Of a stretch of DNA of 64,000 nt, positions 1 through 10,119 are shown in pieces; position 1 is the stretch's first letter, and each line of letters begins with the position of its first letter. The position numbers and the translations under genes were made by a program. Source of the DNA: Knoxdaviesia capensis (Eukaryota > Ascomycota > Sordariomycetes > Microascales > Gondwanamycetaceae); NCBI GenBank assembly GCA_001510575.1, contig LNGK01000002.1:31271-95270 (forward strand), written 5' to 3'. Below the pieces are notes generated by a model that had not been told where the DNA came from, ran no database searches, and worked only from the letters and a program-made list of their open reading frames with translations.

Positions 1-1812
1 TAGCTATTTCTACTAGCTAGTTTACTCGAATAAGCCCGTATATATAGTTATACTAGCTATTTATACTAGCTATTTTATTTAAATAAGCCTATATATATAG
101 CTATACTAGCTATTTCTACTAGCTAGTTTATTTAAATAAGCTAGTACTAGCTATTTCTATTAGCTATTTCGCTCGAACGAGCCCGCGTATTTAGCTAGAC
201 TAGCTATTTCGCTTAAACGAGCTAGTACTAGCTATTTCTACTAGCTATTTCGCTCGAACGAGCTAGTATTAGCTATTTCTACTAGCTAGTTTACTTAAAT
301 AAGCCCGTATATATAGCTATACTAGCTATTTCTACTAGCTAGTTTACTCGAATAAGCACGTATATATAGCTATACTAGCTATTTCTACTAGCTAATTTAC
401 TCGAACGAGCTAGTATTAGCTATTTCTACTAGCTATTTTACTTAAACGAGCTAGTACTAGCTATTTCTACTAGCTATTTTACTTAAACGAGCTAGTACTA
501 GCTATTTCTACTAGTTAGTTTACTTAAATAAGCCTATATATATAGTTATACTAGCTATTTCTACTAGCTATTTTATTTAAACGAGCCCGTATATATAGCT
601 ACTTAGCTATTTCTACTAGCTAGTTTACTCGAATAAGCCCGTATATATAGTTATACTAGCTATTTCTACTAGCTATTTTATTTAAATAAGCTTATATATA
701 TAGCTATACTAGCTATTTCTACTAGTTAGTTTATTCGAACGAGCTAGTACTAGCTATTTCTATTAGCTATTTCGCTCGAACGAGCCTACGTATTTAGCTA
801 GACTAGCTATTTCGCTTAAACGAGCTAGTACTAGCTATTTCTACTAGCTATTTCGCTCGAACGAGCTAGTACTAGCTATTTCTACTAGCTAGTTTACTTA
901 AATAAGCCTATATATATAGTTATACTAGCTATTTCTACTAGCTATTTTATTTAAATAAGCCCGTATATATAGCTACTTAGCTATTTCTACTAGCTAGTTT
1001 ACTCGAATAAGCTAATACTAGCTATTTCTACTAGCTAATTTATTCGAATAAGCTAGTACTAGCTATTTCTACTAGCTAGTTTACTCGAATAAGCCCGTAT
1101 ATATAGCTATACTAGCTATTTCTACTAGCTATTTCTACTAGCTATTTCGCTCGAACGAGCTAGTATTAGCTATTTCTACTAGCTAGTTTACTCGAATGAG
1201 CCTATATATATAGCTATACTAGCTATTTCTACTAGCTAGTTTACTCGAATAAGTACGTATATATAGCTATACTAGCTATTTCTACTAGCTATTTTATTTA
1301 AACGAGCTAGTACTAGCTATTTCTACTAGCTATTTCGCTTAAACGAGCCCGCGTATTTAGCTAGACTAGCTATTTTACTTAAACGAGCTAGTACTAGCTA
1401 TTTCTACTAGCTAGTTTACTCGAATAAGTTAGTACTAGCTATTTCTACTAGCTAGTTTACTCGAATAAGCCCGTATATATAGCTAAACTAGCTATTTTAC
1501 TCGAATAAGCTAGTACTAGCTATTTCTACTAGCTAGTTTACTCGAATAAGCTAGTACTAGCTATTTCTACTAGCTAGTTTACTCGAATAAGCTAGTACTA
1601 GCTATTTCTACTAGCTAGTTTACTTAAATAAGCCCGTATATATAGCTATACTAGCTATTTCTACTAGCTATTTCTACTAGCTAGTTTACTCGAATAAGCT
1701 AGTACTAGCTATTTCTACTAGCTAGTTCACTCGAATAAGCCCGTATATATAGCTATACTAGCTATTTCTACTAGCTATTTCGCTCGAACGAGCCCGTATA
1801 TTTAGCTATACT
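1..1812. repeat. AT-rich CTAG-rich satellite array with two alternating unit lengths
   Basis: The whole stretch is built from one 35-bp core (beginning TAGCTATTTCTACTAGCTAG and ending AAGC) followed by either a 6-bp linker, giving a 41-bp unit, or an 18-bp linker containing GTATATATAGC, giving a 53-bp unit. Three consecutive 41-bp steps start at 1517, 1558 and 1599. Units differ mainly by CG/TA exchanges at a few fixed positions. No open reading frame of note is present. It could be a subtelomeric, centromere-proximal or transposon-derived satellite; the window does not show which. No telomeric TTAGGG array is seen at the left edge. Confidence 0.92.
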
Positions 1813-2262
1813 AGTATACCCTATAGCTAGAAGGATACTTACTATTTCGAGCGAATTAGTAGGGCCCTAGACGGTTTAGCTATACTAGTATACCCTATAG
1901 CTAGAAGGATACTTACTATTTCGAGCGAATTAGCAGGGCCCTAGACGGGGGGCCCTGGCCCGTTCGCTCGAAATAGCTAGTTAAAATAGCTAGGCCGGGT
2001 AAATTTTTATATAGGCGGGGGGGCCCTGGACGCTATAGAATGGGTGCTATACTAGCTATTTCGCTCGAACGAGCCCGTATATTTAGCTATACTAATATAC
2101 CCTATAGCTAGAAAGATACTTACTATTTCGAGCGAATTAGTAGGGCCCTAGACGGGGGGCCCTGGCCCGTTCGCTCGAAATAGCTAGTTAAAATAGCTAG
2201 GCCGGGTAAATTTTTATATAGGCGGGGGGGGGCCCTGGACGCTGCAGAATAGGTGCTATACC
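1813..2262. repeat. Duplicated mixed AT/GC module bordering the satellite
   Basis: A segment starting TATACCCTATAGCTAGAAGG and ending at GGGCCCTAGACGG occurs three times (from about 1815, 1889 and 2095). A following GC-rich segment (GGGGGGCCCTGGCCCGTTCG to GGGCCCTGGACGCT) occurs twice (about 1947-2033 and 2154-2243). The two longer copies form a direct repeat with a period of about 205 bp. Copies differ by a few substitutions and by the length of a G run. Repeated GGGCCC palindromes and short satellite fragments inside the module suggest a rearranged composite element. No coding potential is seen. Confidence 0.8.
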
Positions 2263-2670
2263 CCTACCTTTACTAATAGTATTACTAGTGAAGCTACGCT
2301 TCTATTCTAACTACTTTTCCTACATTCTAATAGAAGAAGTAGATAGAAGAAGTAGAGGGAAAAGGCAGAGGGAAGAAGTAGATAGAAAAAGCAGAGGGAA
2401 AAGGTCGAGGGGGGGGAGGGGGGGGAAGCAGATAGAAGGAGGCAGATGGAAAAGGTAGAGGGGGGGGGGGAAGCAGATAGAATACCGCACTTTTATAGGA
2501 AATATCTTAAGATAGAAAAGAATTTAAGCTTCCCTTCTTATATATTTCTCTATACGTGCCTTATAATTATAACCTATTTATTAGTCCTTTCGATTATATA
2601 ACTAGGAATCATAGAATATATCTAGAAGAAATATATTAAATAAAAATAAAAATAAACTCTATTTAAATAA
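2263..2670. repeat. Purine-rich low-complexity tract and AT-rich 3' flank
   Basis: From about 2337 to 2480 the plus strand is almost pure A/G, made of imperfect repeats of AGATAGAAGAAGTAGAGGGA-like units and long G runs. After it comes AT-rich DNA to the stop codon of the FHA kinase on the minus strand. The AT-rich part probably holds the 3' UTR and poly(A) region of that gene. No gene is seen. Confidence 0.6.
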
Positions 2671-5258
2671 CTACCCACTTGCCTGTCTTCTTAAATAGCG
2701 GATGGGTTCCACATTTACATTATTACGGCTGCCAGCCTCTATAGCAGTATCGTAGTCTATATAAGTGCCACGCTGCCATAGGGGCCCAGTGTTCAGAGCT
2801 AACTTCCGGACGGTCTCCGTCCTGCAGTCCCGCAGCACCCAGTCCAGCTTCACATCAGAATATTTACACACCTGCGTCATGTTGACCAAGCGGTCCACTG
2901 GATGGTAGGCAAGATCCACTGCGCCGAGTTGTAGCTTATGGAAGCCGTAATGCGTACTAAAGTAGTTGACGTGGCCCGGGGCTGGCCGTAAGGTTGCAGG
3001 CGCTTGTTGGAATAGCCGGGCAAGCGCCCAGTGTACTTTGATCTCCGCGCTGAGGAGCTCAGCATCGAGGATAGGGATCCAGCTACCGAAGCTGTCCTTC
3101 TCGATCAGACTCCGGTCTTTAAGCATCTGCACGTATTTTGCCGTCATCTTCTTGCCGATACACTCCATCAGCGCCTCCAGACGGACCTTGTAGTCGGACT
3201 GGCGCATCTCCACAATGACGTTGTTCACGATCGCGGACCAAACCAGTGGCGGAGTTATATCCTGGGATGGAGCATTGGGAGTCTGGATGTCCTTTTTATA
3301 TCCACAATATTGAAAGTTAGACCAGAACTATTGGCAGTGACAGAAGTATGCGAGAGCGAGAGAATACTGACATATCTAGTGGTTACAGTTGTTGATGGTT
3401 GCACAGTGGTGGACCACACACGAGGGTCCTTGGCAGCGGAATGCGGGGTGTCTTGATTCTCCAGAGCATTGGCGATCATCCCGGGCCCTGCTTCCATGGG
3501 AGAAACGGAGTCCAGATCTGTGGTCATCGTCCGGGACTGTGCATCAAATCGTGGACTTGCCGTTGGGGTGAGGTCATCTTCCATTTCAGAGTATGGGCTA
3601 GGGCTTCTGCTAGGGACAGGCAGCGTCTGTGGTGGGTTGTGGCGACTATGCATTGTGTGGTCTGGGATTATGGGAATGTTGGTTTGGGCAACTAGGCCAG
3701 GCTTCTTTGCTTTGGACACACTTGGCTCACAGATCTCCATTGAGGAACCAGAATCAACGACGGCATCTTTACGGCCCTCCTGAAAGTAAGGATGCTCGAG
3801 CGCCTGATGAGCTGTGAGTCTGTGGAAAGGGTTGTAGCTCAGCAGGCGGAGGAGGCAGTCCTTCAAGGTCGACTGGGGTGTTTGTACTAAGCTTTGATAG
3901 ATTGCTCTGGCACGGTATGCAACAACAACATCACGATATCGGTGTGGAACGGCGTTAAGGAGAACAAGAATTGTCATGCCGAAAGACCAGATGTCGACTT
4001 GAGAAGAATATAATTGGCCGGAGAAGGTTTCCGGTGCCATGTATAGGTAGGTGCCGGTATCGCCGATGGCATTTTTGAGCTCACACGCCAGGCCAAAGTC
4101 GCCAACCTTAACCCACAGTGGGGAGAATCGGCTCACCATAATGTTAGTGGGCTTGATGTCACGGTGGATGACCCCACGATGGTGGAGGTAGTCCAGAGCA
4201 GATAGAATCTGACGGCCAGATTCGCGTATTGCTTCATGACCATAAAGTTGTTGGCTTTGAAAGGCTTTCGCAAGATTTGGGCCGGCGATGAGTTCCATAA
4301 CTAACTCTGTCCGGGGGTTTGCCATGGAAAAGTTATGGAATTTGACAATGTTATCCTGAGGGATTAGTGAAATAAGTAAACGTTCTATAATTAATTATAC
4401 ATATCGACATTTCATGGCAGGGGGGAGCGAAGAGAGAGAGAGAGAGAGGGAGAGGGAGTGAATTGAAGGAGATATGGGTGGACATACATGGTCTAGCGAG
4501 TGTAGCATACTGGCCTCCATGATGGCAACCCGATTAGAGTCGTTAAAGGTTTTCAGGGCATATAGTCTATGGTTCAGTACATGAAGAACTTTATAGACAG
4601 TACCCATTCCACCCTTGCCAATGGTTTCCAGCCGATGATAGGGCGACGGGATGCTGTCAGATGGTCTAGGGCTTCGTGGTTGCTGGATCAAAGGAAGATT
4701 GGGTGTCGGCTGAGCAATTCGGCCACTGTATGTTGGAGACCAGGCGAGTGGAAACCGCAATTGAATATGGCGCGGGTTGGCCCCTCTTCCACACATTGTG
4801 GTGATGCCGGTGGCTTTGGGAATGAGATGGTTCCCATCAACGCAAGTTATGATCGGGCCGTTGCTGAAGTTGGTTCCATAGCTGCTGCGGTTTCTCAAGA
4901 TTGGTGAACCGGTGATATCTGAACCCACGGAAAACTGCACTCCCGACACAGCGGCCCGACCCCATGGTAGAAGAATGTCGCATTTCTCAGGATCCCGACC
5001 GAATTGAAATCCGCAACTTGGGTCCCGCGGTGTGTGGTCTGACGTGATCTCAAGGAAAGCCGGCTTGAACTCGCTGGGAGGCTCAGATACATAGAAGGAA
5101 TCACTCGCTTCAGAAGGCGGTATGCTCGCGGCACTGCTTTCGGCACAATCCGGCAGGTAGATTATCTGATTATCGGTTTTGAGAAAGCGGCGGTTGTGGG
5201 GGTGGTCGATGACTTCGCTATCGCTGAAAGGCTCGATGCTGAAGAGAACTATCGACAT
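2671..5258 (-). CDS. FHA-domain serine/threonine protein kinase
   Basis: Predicted exons are 5258-4488, 4355-3372 and 3261-2671, giving 781 residues. Both introns have clean borders: GTATGT to CTCAG and GTCAGT to CCCAG. An FHA domain lies at about residues 80-165 (GR at 87-88, then SSYGTNFSNG). A complete kinase domain follows at about 210-455: glycine loop GKGGMGTVY, Lys236 in YALKTF, catalytic Asp323 in HRDIKPTN, DFG at 343 and an APE segment. The order FHA then kinase is that of Rad53/Chk2 checkpoint kinases, but the roughly 325-residue C-terminal part has an S/T/P-rich linker and a final conserved-looking block (exon 3) that I do not recognise. It could be a DNA-damage kinase paralogue or a lineage-specific kinase. 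Its substrate is unknown. It lies beside repeats and a pseudogene. Confidence 0.85.
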
Positions 5259-6178
5259 TGTTGAATATGGAAGAAGAAGATGAAGGCTGATGGAGAGGAA
5301 TAGTCAAAGTGGTACAGGTTCTGATGTCTGGGGAGGGAGCAAGCAAAATATCACCAGAACATCCCAACGAAAGGCTCTGTTCCTCAATATATATCCACGT
5401 TCGTACCTACCTGACCTGATGCCAGTGTTAATAGAAAGGGACTCAAAAAAGATGAAACAGGGATAGCAAGTGCATGCCTTCTTCAGCTTGCCAGGTGCGG
5501 GCGGGAGGTAAGGGCCGACCCGGCGCCTAAGTTGAAGTCCACACGGCGTCACCCTACGTTTAGCCAAAAAAAAAATTTGTTAAAATACAGACGTTTGAGC
5601 TGGACCTTAGGCCTCAAGAACATATTGTGGTTGGTTCAGAATCTGATGTGGATGCCGAATCTGGAATCGGGTGAGGCTTGTCTCCAGCACCTGCGCATGC
5701 GGCATGTCGCAGACTTGGGTTCATGTCACCTATCAAACGTGTGCAGTACGTTTTTCAGTCGTTGGGAGGGACATTGAAGGAACCAACTCGAGCGCTAATA
5801 TAAAATTAGGCAGGGTTTAGCGGCTCGGGGAAGGGTAACCCGTAAGCCTTGTTCAGGGCCAGGATATTAGGCCTTCTTGAGTCCTGTCTTTGAAACAGCG
5901 AACCACCATACCGGCGTCGGGCGAGACCCAAAATTTGAACGGCGTGCATTTAGAGTGAACCGCGCGCTAATTTCCGTGGCTATGTCGCTCTAAGCGCTCG
6001 ACTCTCCTGTTTCATGCCGACAATCGATTGTTTTTTCTCAACTTTTCTTCTTCACAAATGGAAAGGATGCAATACCCTCATCGTCGATTCGATCAACTTG
6101 AAGCTCCAACAGGACTCACGATATTTCAATTCCGTATTCGCTAGTTTCACAGTCTTTGGCCAAGATGAACTCTTCTCG
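5259..6178. other. Intergenic, no gene recognised
   Basis: This is the upstream region of the minus-strand FHA kinase and the downstream flank of the decayed transporter. Short open frames are present on both strands, but none has recognisable domains or splice structure. An A-run lies at about 5566-5574. It probably holds the kinase promoter. Confidence 0.5.
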
Positions 6179-7827
6179 CTATATGGCATTTCCCCTGTCT
6201 TGGTCATCCTCCTTAACATCAATATCGCGCCACATGGCCGCCCGTAGGAAACTCAGAACCCAGACAGCCGTGGCTGCAATCAGCATCTTCTTCTGGTCGT
6301 CGCCGTATGCGTTTTGGTTTGCCAGTCGCGTATCTGAACCGACAGGATACATCAGCAGCATGTTTAAGTCTGCATAAATGGCGACTAGATTTTCCTGTTC
6401 GCTTGCCGGGAGATACTTAGCTAGGGCAGCAGGAAATATCGACTGCCAGATAGCAGAAGCGACTTTCAGGCTAATGGCCTCGTCAATGCTTGACATAAGG
6501 CTGACCACTACCATTACCCCAGCAAACATACTAGTGGGAAGCTGCCGCCATTGTGGCCACCGAGTCCGCACTCATGACAACGCCAAACGAGATTTCCAGA
6601 ATGATCTAGCACATGACAACCAGTCCAACACTCATTCCCGGCTGCCGGAAATTTATTAGCATTCCATTCCCAGCACCGCGTACAGCGTGATGGCACGGAA
6701 TCGTGCGGATATACCAGCCAACAAAAATACACATCACACTGCCACCGGCGCTGAAGGCATTCAGCACATAGCTGGAAGTCGTGACATCAAGATTGTACAC
6801 TACCACTAGAAACGATATAAAGAACGAGGCCTAGCAACTGTAACCGATAAACAGTGTCGACCGGACAAGATAGGAGCCCAGCACCCTGCGGACCAGCAGC
6901 AGCCGGTAGGGGTTAAACGCCACGGGCGCACGCCGCTCCCAGATGCCAAAGCCGACAGTAACCACAACATTAAGCGCCAAACACCAGAAAGCAGATGATC
7001 ATCGGCGACTTCCAGCTATCTGCCTGTAGGGAGTACAGATTGAGCAAGAGCAAAAGGAGCGACAAGACGCCCAGCAGCACAAGACCAACAACGTCAAACT
7101 CGCGCAGATGGTACCCCAGCGACTGTGCCGTCTTCTCATGCTTTTTGCCCTGCCTCGCCTTTCTCATCTTGTATTCCAAGATTCCCCACAGTTGCAGCGT
7201 GAATATTGGCACCATCATGGAGAATGTACCAAGTGCCCACCGCCACCCAGGCCCGTTCAGGTATGCCTCGGAAACTGGGCCAGACAGCCACACCGTGATA
7301 ATATTGGGAGACGATGTCAGGGTAATCATCAGTCCACAGTCCTTTAATCACGACGTGTCTGCGACTAGGATTTTGATTGTATAAAACAGCGTGACCTGCC
7401 CAACCGTGTGGAATACCGAAGCCGCCGCGGACTGCTCAACGTTCCGGCATGAGGCCATCACAATCAGGACCAGGGTGAGAAGTCCAACAGAAATAATATA
7501 TCCTTGGGGGCGCCCAAACAGGTCGAGGCTCTCGGCCACTCTCAGGTTGCACACACCGCCGATGATGCTGCTGCTGACAACAGTGACAGTAGGTGTGAGA
7601 GAGTGTTGAGAAAATGAGGAGGCGACAAAATTGGTCAGGAACCCCAAGGCGGACTGCTGCAGCATCATCACAAAATATCCACGCGTTGCAACCAGAGACC
7701 GTCCAGACCGACGTGATGGCTTCGATGTCTTAGACTCCGGGCTAGTCTTCGTCCACGTCGATGCTGTCATTGTTGATGTTGTTCTTCTCATCGTTGCTGT
7801 GCTCGCAGCCGCCTTCCTCGCTGTCAT
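6179..7827 (-). pseudogene. Decayed siderophore-iron transporter (MFS, SIT family)
   Basis: Read on the minus strand, four blocks in order resemble siderochrome transporters such as Str3/Sit1/MirB: a first-helix block (YFVMMLQQSALG, then IIGGVCNLRVAESLDLFGRP), a TSSPNIIT block, a VVYNLDVTTSSYVLNAFSAG block and a C-terminal block (DTRLANQNAYGDDQKKMLIA). The blocks lie in different frames (two frameshifts, between about 6810 and 6970 and near 6600) and are interrupted by stops, including TGA after VADTS near 7345, TAG near 6832 and TAG near 6606. The TGA stands where an Arg (CGA) is expected, which fits a C-to-T transition. Introns alone cannot rescue the frame. When intact it would have imported ferric siderophores at the plasma membrane. 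Confidence 0.8.
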
Positions 7828-8433
7828 TGGTAGGGTTCATTCATGCTGTAAATGATTTAGTTGTTAATCATTTGGGTGAGAAATGCCACGACACATAGAT
7901 AGATGATTGCCACTGACACCCTTTCTTTCCCTTAGATAACAAGTGTGCGAGCAAGATATACATCCATCACGATGAAAACAACTCAAACTTGCTCATCCCA
8001 GGGCCGGTGTATCAGGGTTGGATCGGGTTGGGCAAGCGAAATTCAGCTCCAACTGCAAGGGTGTCAGCTTACTCAAGATGCGAACTTTGTGTGCAAAAGA
8101 GGTAAGTGGTGGCCGACATCACATATCCGCGTACGCCGAGTGTTTTCCTCGTTGATATATCATTTGGCGTATCACAACTTACTGAGGCAAGGCACAGCAA
8201 GTCAAATGTCATCGAGGGGCCTGTAAACGTGTTTCGTATCTCATGTGGGCCAAAAACAGTAACACACCCAACACATCCGTCGATGTTTCGCTATAGACTG
8301 TTATGAGTCCAGATTACTATCATCCTTTAGCACAACTGTATTGAAACGCCGATACCTCGAAACTGACGGGACATCAGACCATCTTATCTATAAAACTATA
8401 TGAACAAATACACTTCTAGGTTGGATCACATGA
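7828..8433. other. Intergenic, no gene recognised
   Basis: This lies between the transporter pseudogene and the 3' end of the SYLF gene. Only short frames without recognisable features are present. The right part (about 8330-8430) is AT-richer and probably includes the SYLF gene's 3' UTR. Confidence 0.45.
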
Positions 8434-9749
8434 CTATGCTTGCTTCTCTCTTGGCGGCAGCTCTGGGGGTCCGTTTGAATGGTCTGTAATTGGGCTACCC
8501 CGGTCAGAGACATCGGTCTGCGTTGATGCATCAGACGTGATATACGGCTCGTTCCAGCGACCCGAAGTCACGCTATTTCGGCTGCTTCCCGCCAGGCTGA
8601 TACTGCGGCGATGGAACTTGAAGACAGGGCTGGTGGGACTCGGGTTGTACTCGAATTGCTGACTCGAAACCCGCTGATGTGTTGACGCCTCTTTGATTCC
8701 CAGTCCCTCTTTTTCCAAAGCCAACACGCCGAATGGATCGGGATCTTCCGGGTTAGGCACACCAAATATCTTTTGGTCCGACATAGGCTCAATGTCAACA
8801 TCGCCAGGCGCTGGCTGGCCTTCCAACTCCTCCATGAGTTCCATGTCGACATCGGTGCGGCCCTCAGCAGCCTTGAGTGTTTCCATCAACATCTTCAACT
8901 CCGGTGGGGGGTGTCGGACTTTTCCCGCGAGAATATCGCCGACGCCAATTTTCTGTCCGTAGAATCGTGCGTTTTCGTCTGTTCGTTCGATGACGATAGT
9001 GCCGTCCACCTGGATCCCTGCATAAAATCCACGGGACTTGAGGTATGTGAACACCGGTTTGTTCAGCTCTTTCCATTTGCCGTCGTTTTCCAAAACTCCG
9101 CCGGCTCCGACCGGGCCGGCCACAGCACTAATCTCTCCTCCGAGGGTAGCTCGCAATTTGCTAAACGACTCCAGTGCCTTGCGGTTATTGATAACAAGAA
9201 CACAGTCATAAATGTCGACGCCCACAAGAAACCCAAGCCCGGCGGTATGTAGCAGAATGCCCGAGGGGGGCGACCATGACCCGTCTTCCATGCGCGCAAC
9301 CAAGACGCCGGAACCGCCGGCTCCTGACACCCACAGGCCCGTGCGCATCGTGGTAAAAATGGCAATACCGACCGCATTTTGCATCACTTTCTGGGGGATT
9401 TTTTTGAGGACGCGTTGTTTCGATTTCGGGCCGTCGGCGTTCGTCTTATCGGGTTCCGTGTAAAATCCATCCTCTGATTGTGTTAGCACAGAAGAATGCG
9501 GGAAACGACAACACATACTGCTTGCCGAATTTGTGACAACTTACTACAGAATGATCTGAGAATCCGCGCGGCTTTATCGCTTTCCTTGTCAAGGGTAGTC
9601 GGCCAGAACGCTTCACTCCCAATGCGGTTGGAGAATCGGTTGACGGGAGCTCCCAGTTTGTCAGCCCAACCCCATACCTTGTCGAACCCTTTTTTGCTTT
9701 GCGTTTTAGTCTGGGTCCATGTTGGCATCTTCGACTGGACTTTGTCCAT
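8434..9749 (-). CDS. SYLF-domain protein (Ysc84/SH3YL1-like lipid-binding)
   Basis: Exons are 9749-9545 and 9473-8434, giving 414 residues. The 71-bp intron has donor GTAAGT, a CTAAC branch site and a CAG acceptor, and it joins ILRSFC to KDGFYTEPDK. The SYLF domain covers about residues 60-275 (IPQKVMQNAVGIAIFTTMRT, GSGVLVARMEDGSWSPPSGI, GLGFLVGVDIYDCVLVINN). SYLF proteins bind phosphoinositides and act with actin patches in endocytosis. Yeast Ysc84 adds a C-terminal SH3 domain. Here the tail is a roughly 140-residue disordered Ser/Pro-rich region and no SH3 is visible, so this is a SYLF-only form. The N-terminus has no signal peptide, so it should be cytosolic. Confidence 0.9.
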
Positions 9750-10119
9750 GTTGCTTGGTCGTCAATCGTTCAAAAGAAACCTCAGACTAGGAAGAGAAAT
9801 GGTTTGCAAACAAGAGCAGAATAAAAAGAGATTAGAGCAAAAACAGCACGGAATAGCACAGATTATAGAACGAAGAAAACACGAACGGGAAAAGCAACAC
9901 AACGAAGAGCACAACCCATGGTATATTACCCTTATGATAAATCTAGTTATGTCTGATTGGTGATGTGACGTCAACGACATGACGCCACTAGCGTTGTAAG
10001 CTAGCATCGGCTTTAAATACAAGTCAGGTCAAAATATAACCCTTTTTTGGTAACTATACATTCATTCATTTCACTTCATGTCAAAGTCTGCGAACCCCGG
10101 ATACAGTCCAGATAGCTTT
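9750..10119. other. Intergenic, promoter of SYLF gene and 3' flank of acid phosphatase
   Basis: About 370 bp lie between the SYLF gene start and the acid phosphatase stop. The stretch from 9770 to 9900 is A/G-rich on the plus strand (pyrimidine-rich on the transcribed side), as is usual upstream of fungal starts. No gene is seen. Confidence 0.45.

Noticed and set aside
1..1812. CRISPR-like regular repeat array
   Set aside because: Spacers are not unique, units are contiguous AT-rich satellite, and the surrounding genes are eukaryotic with spliceosomal introns.
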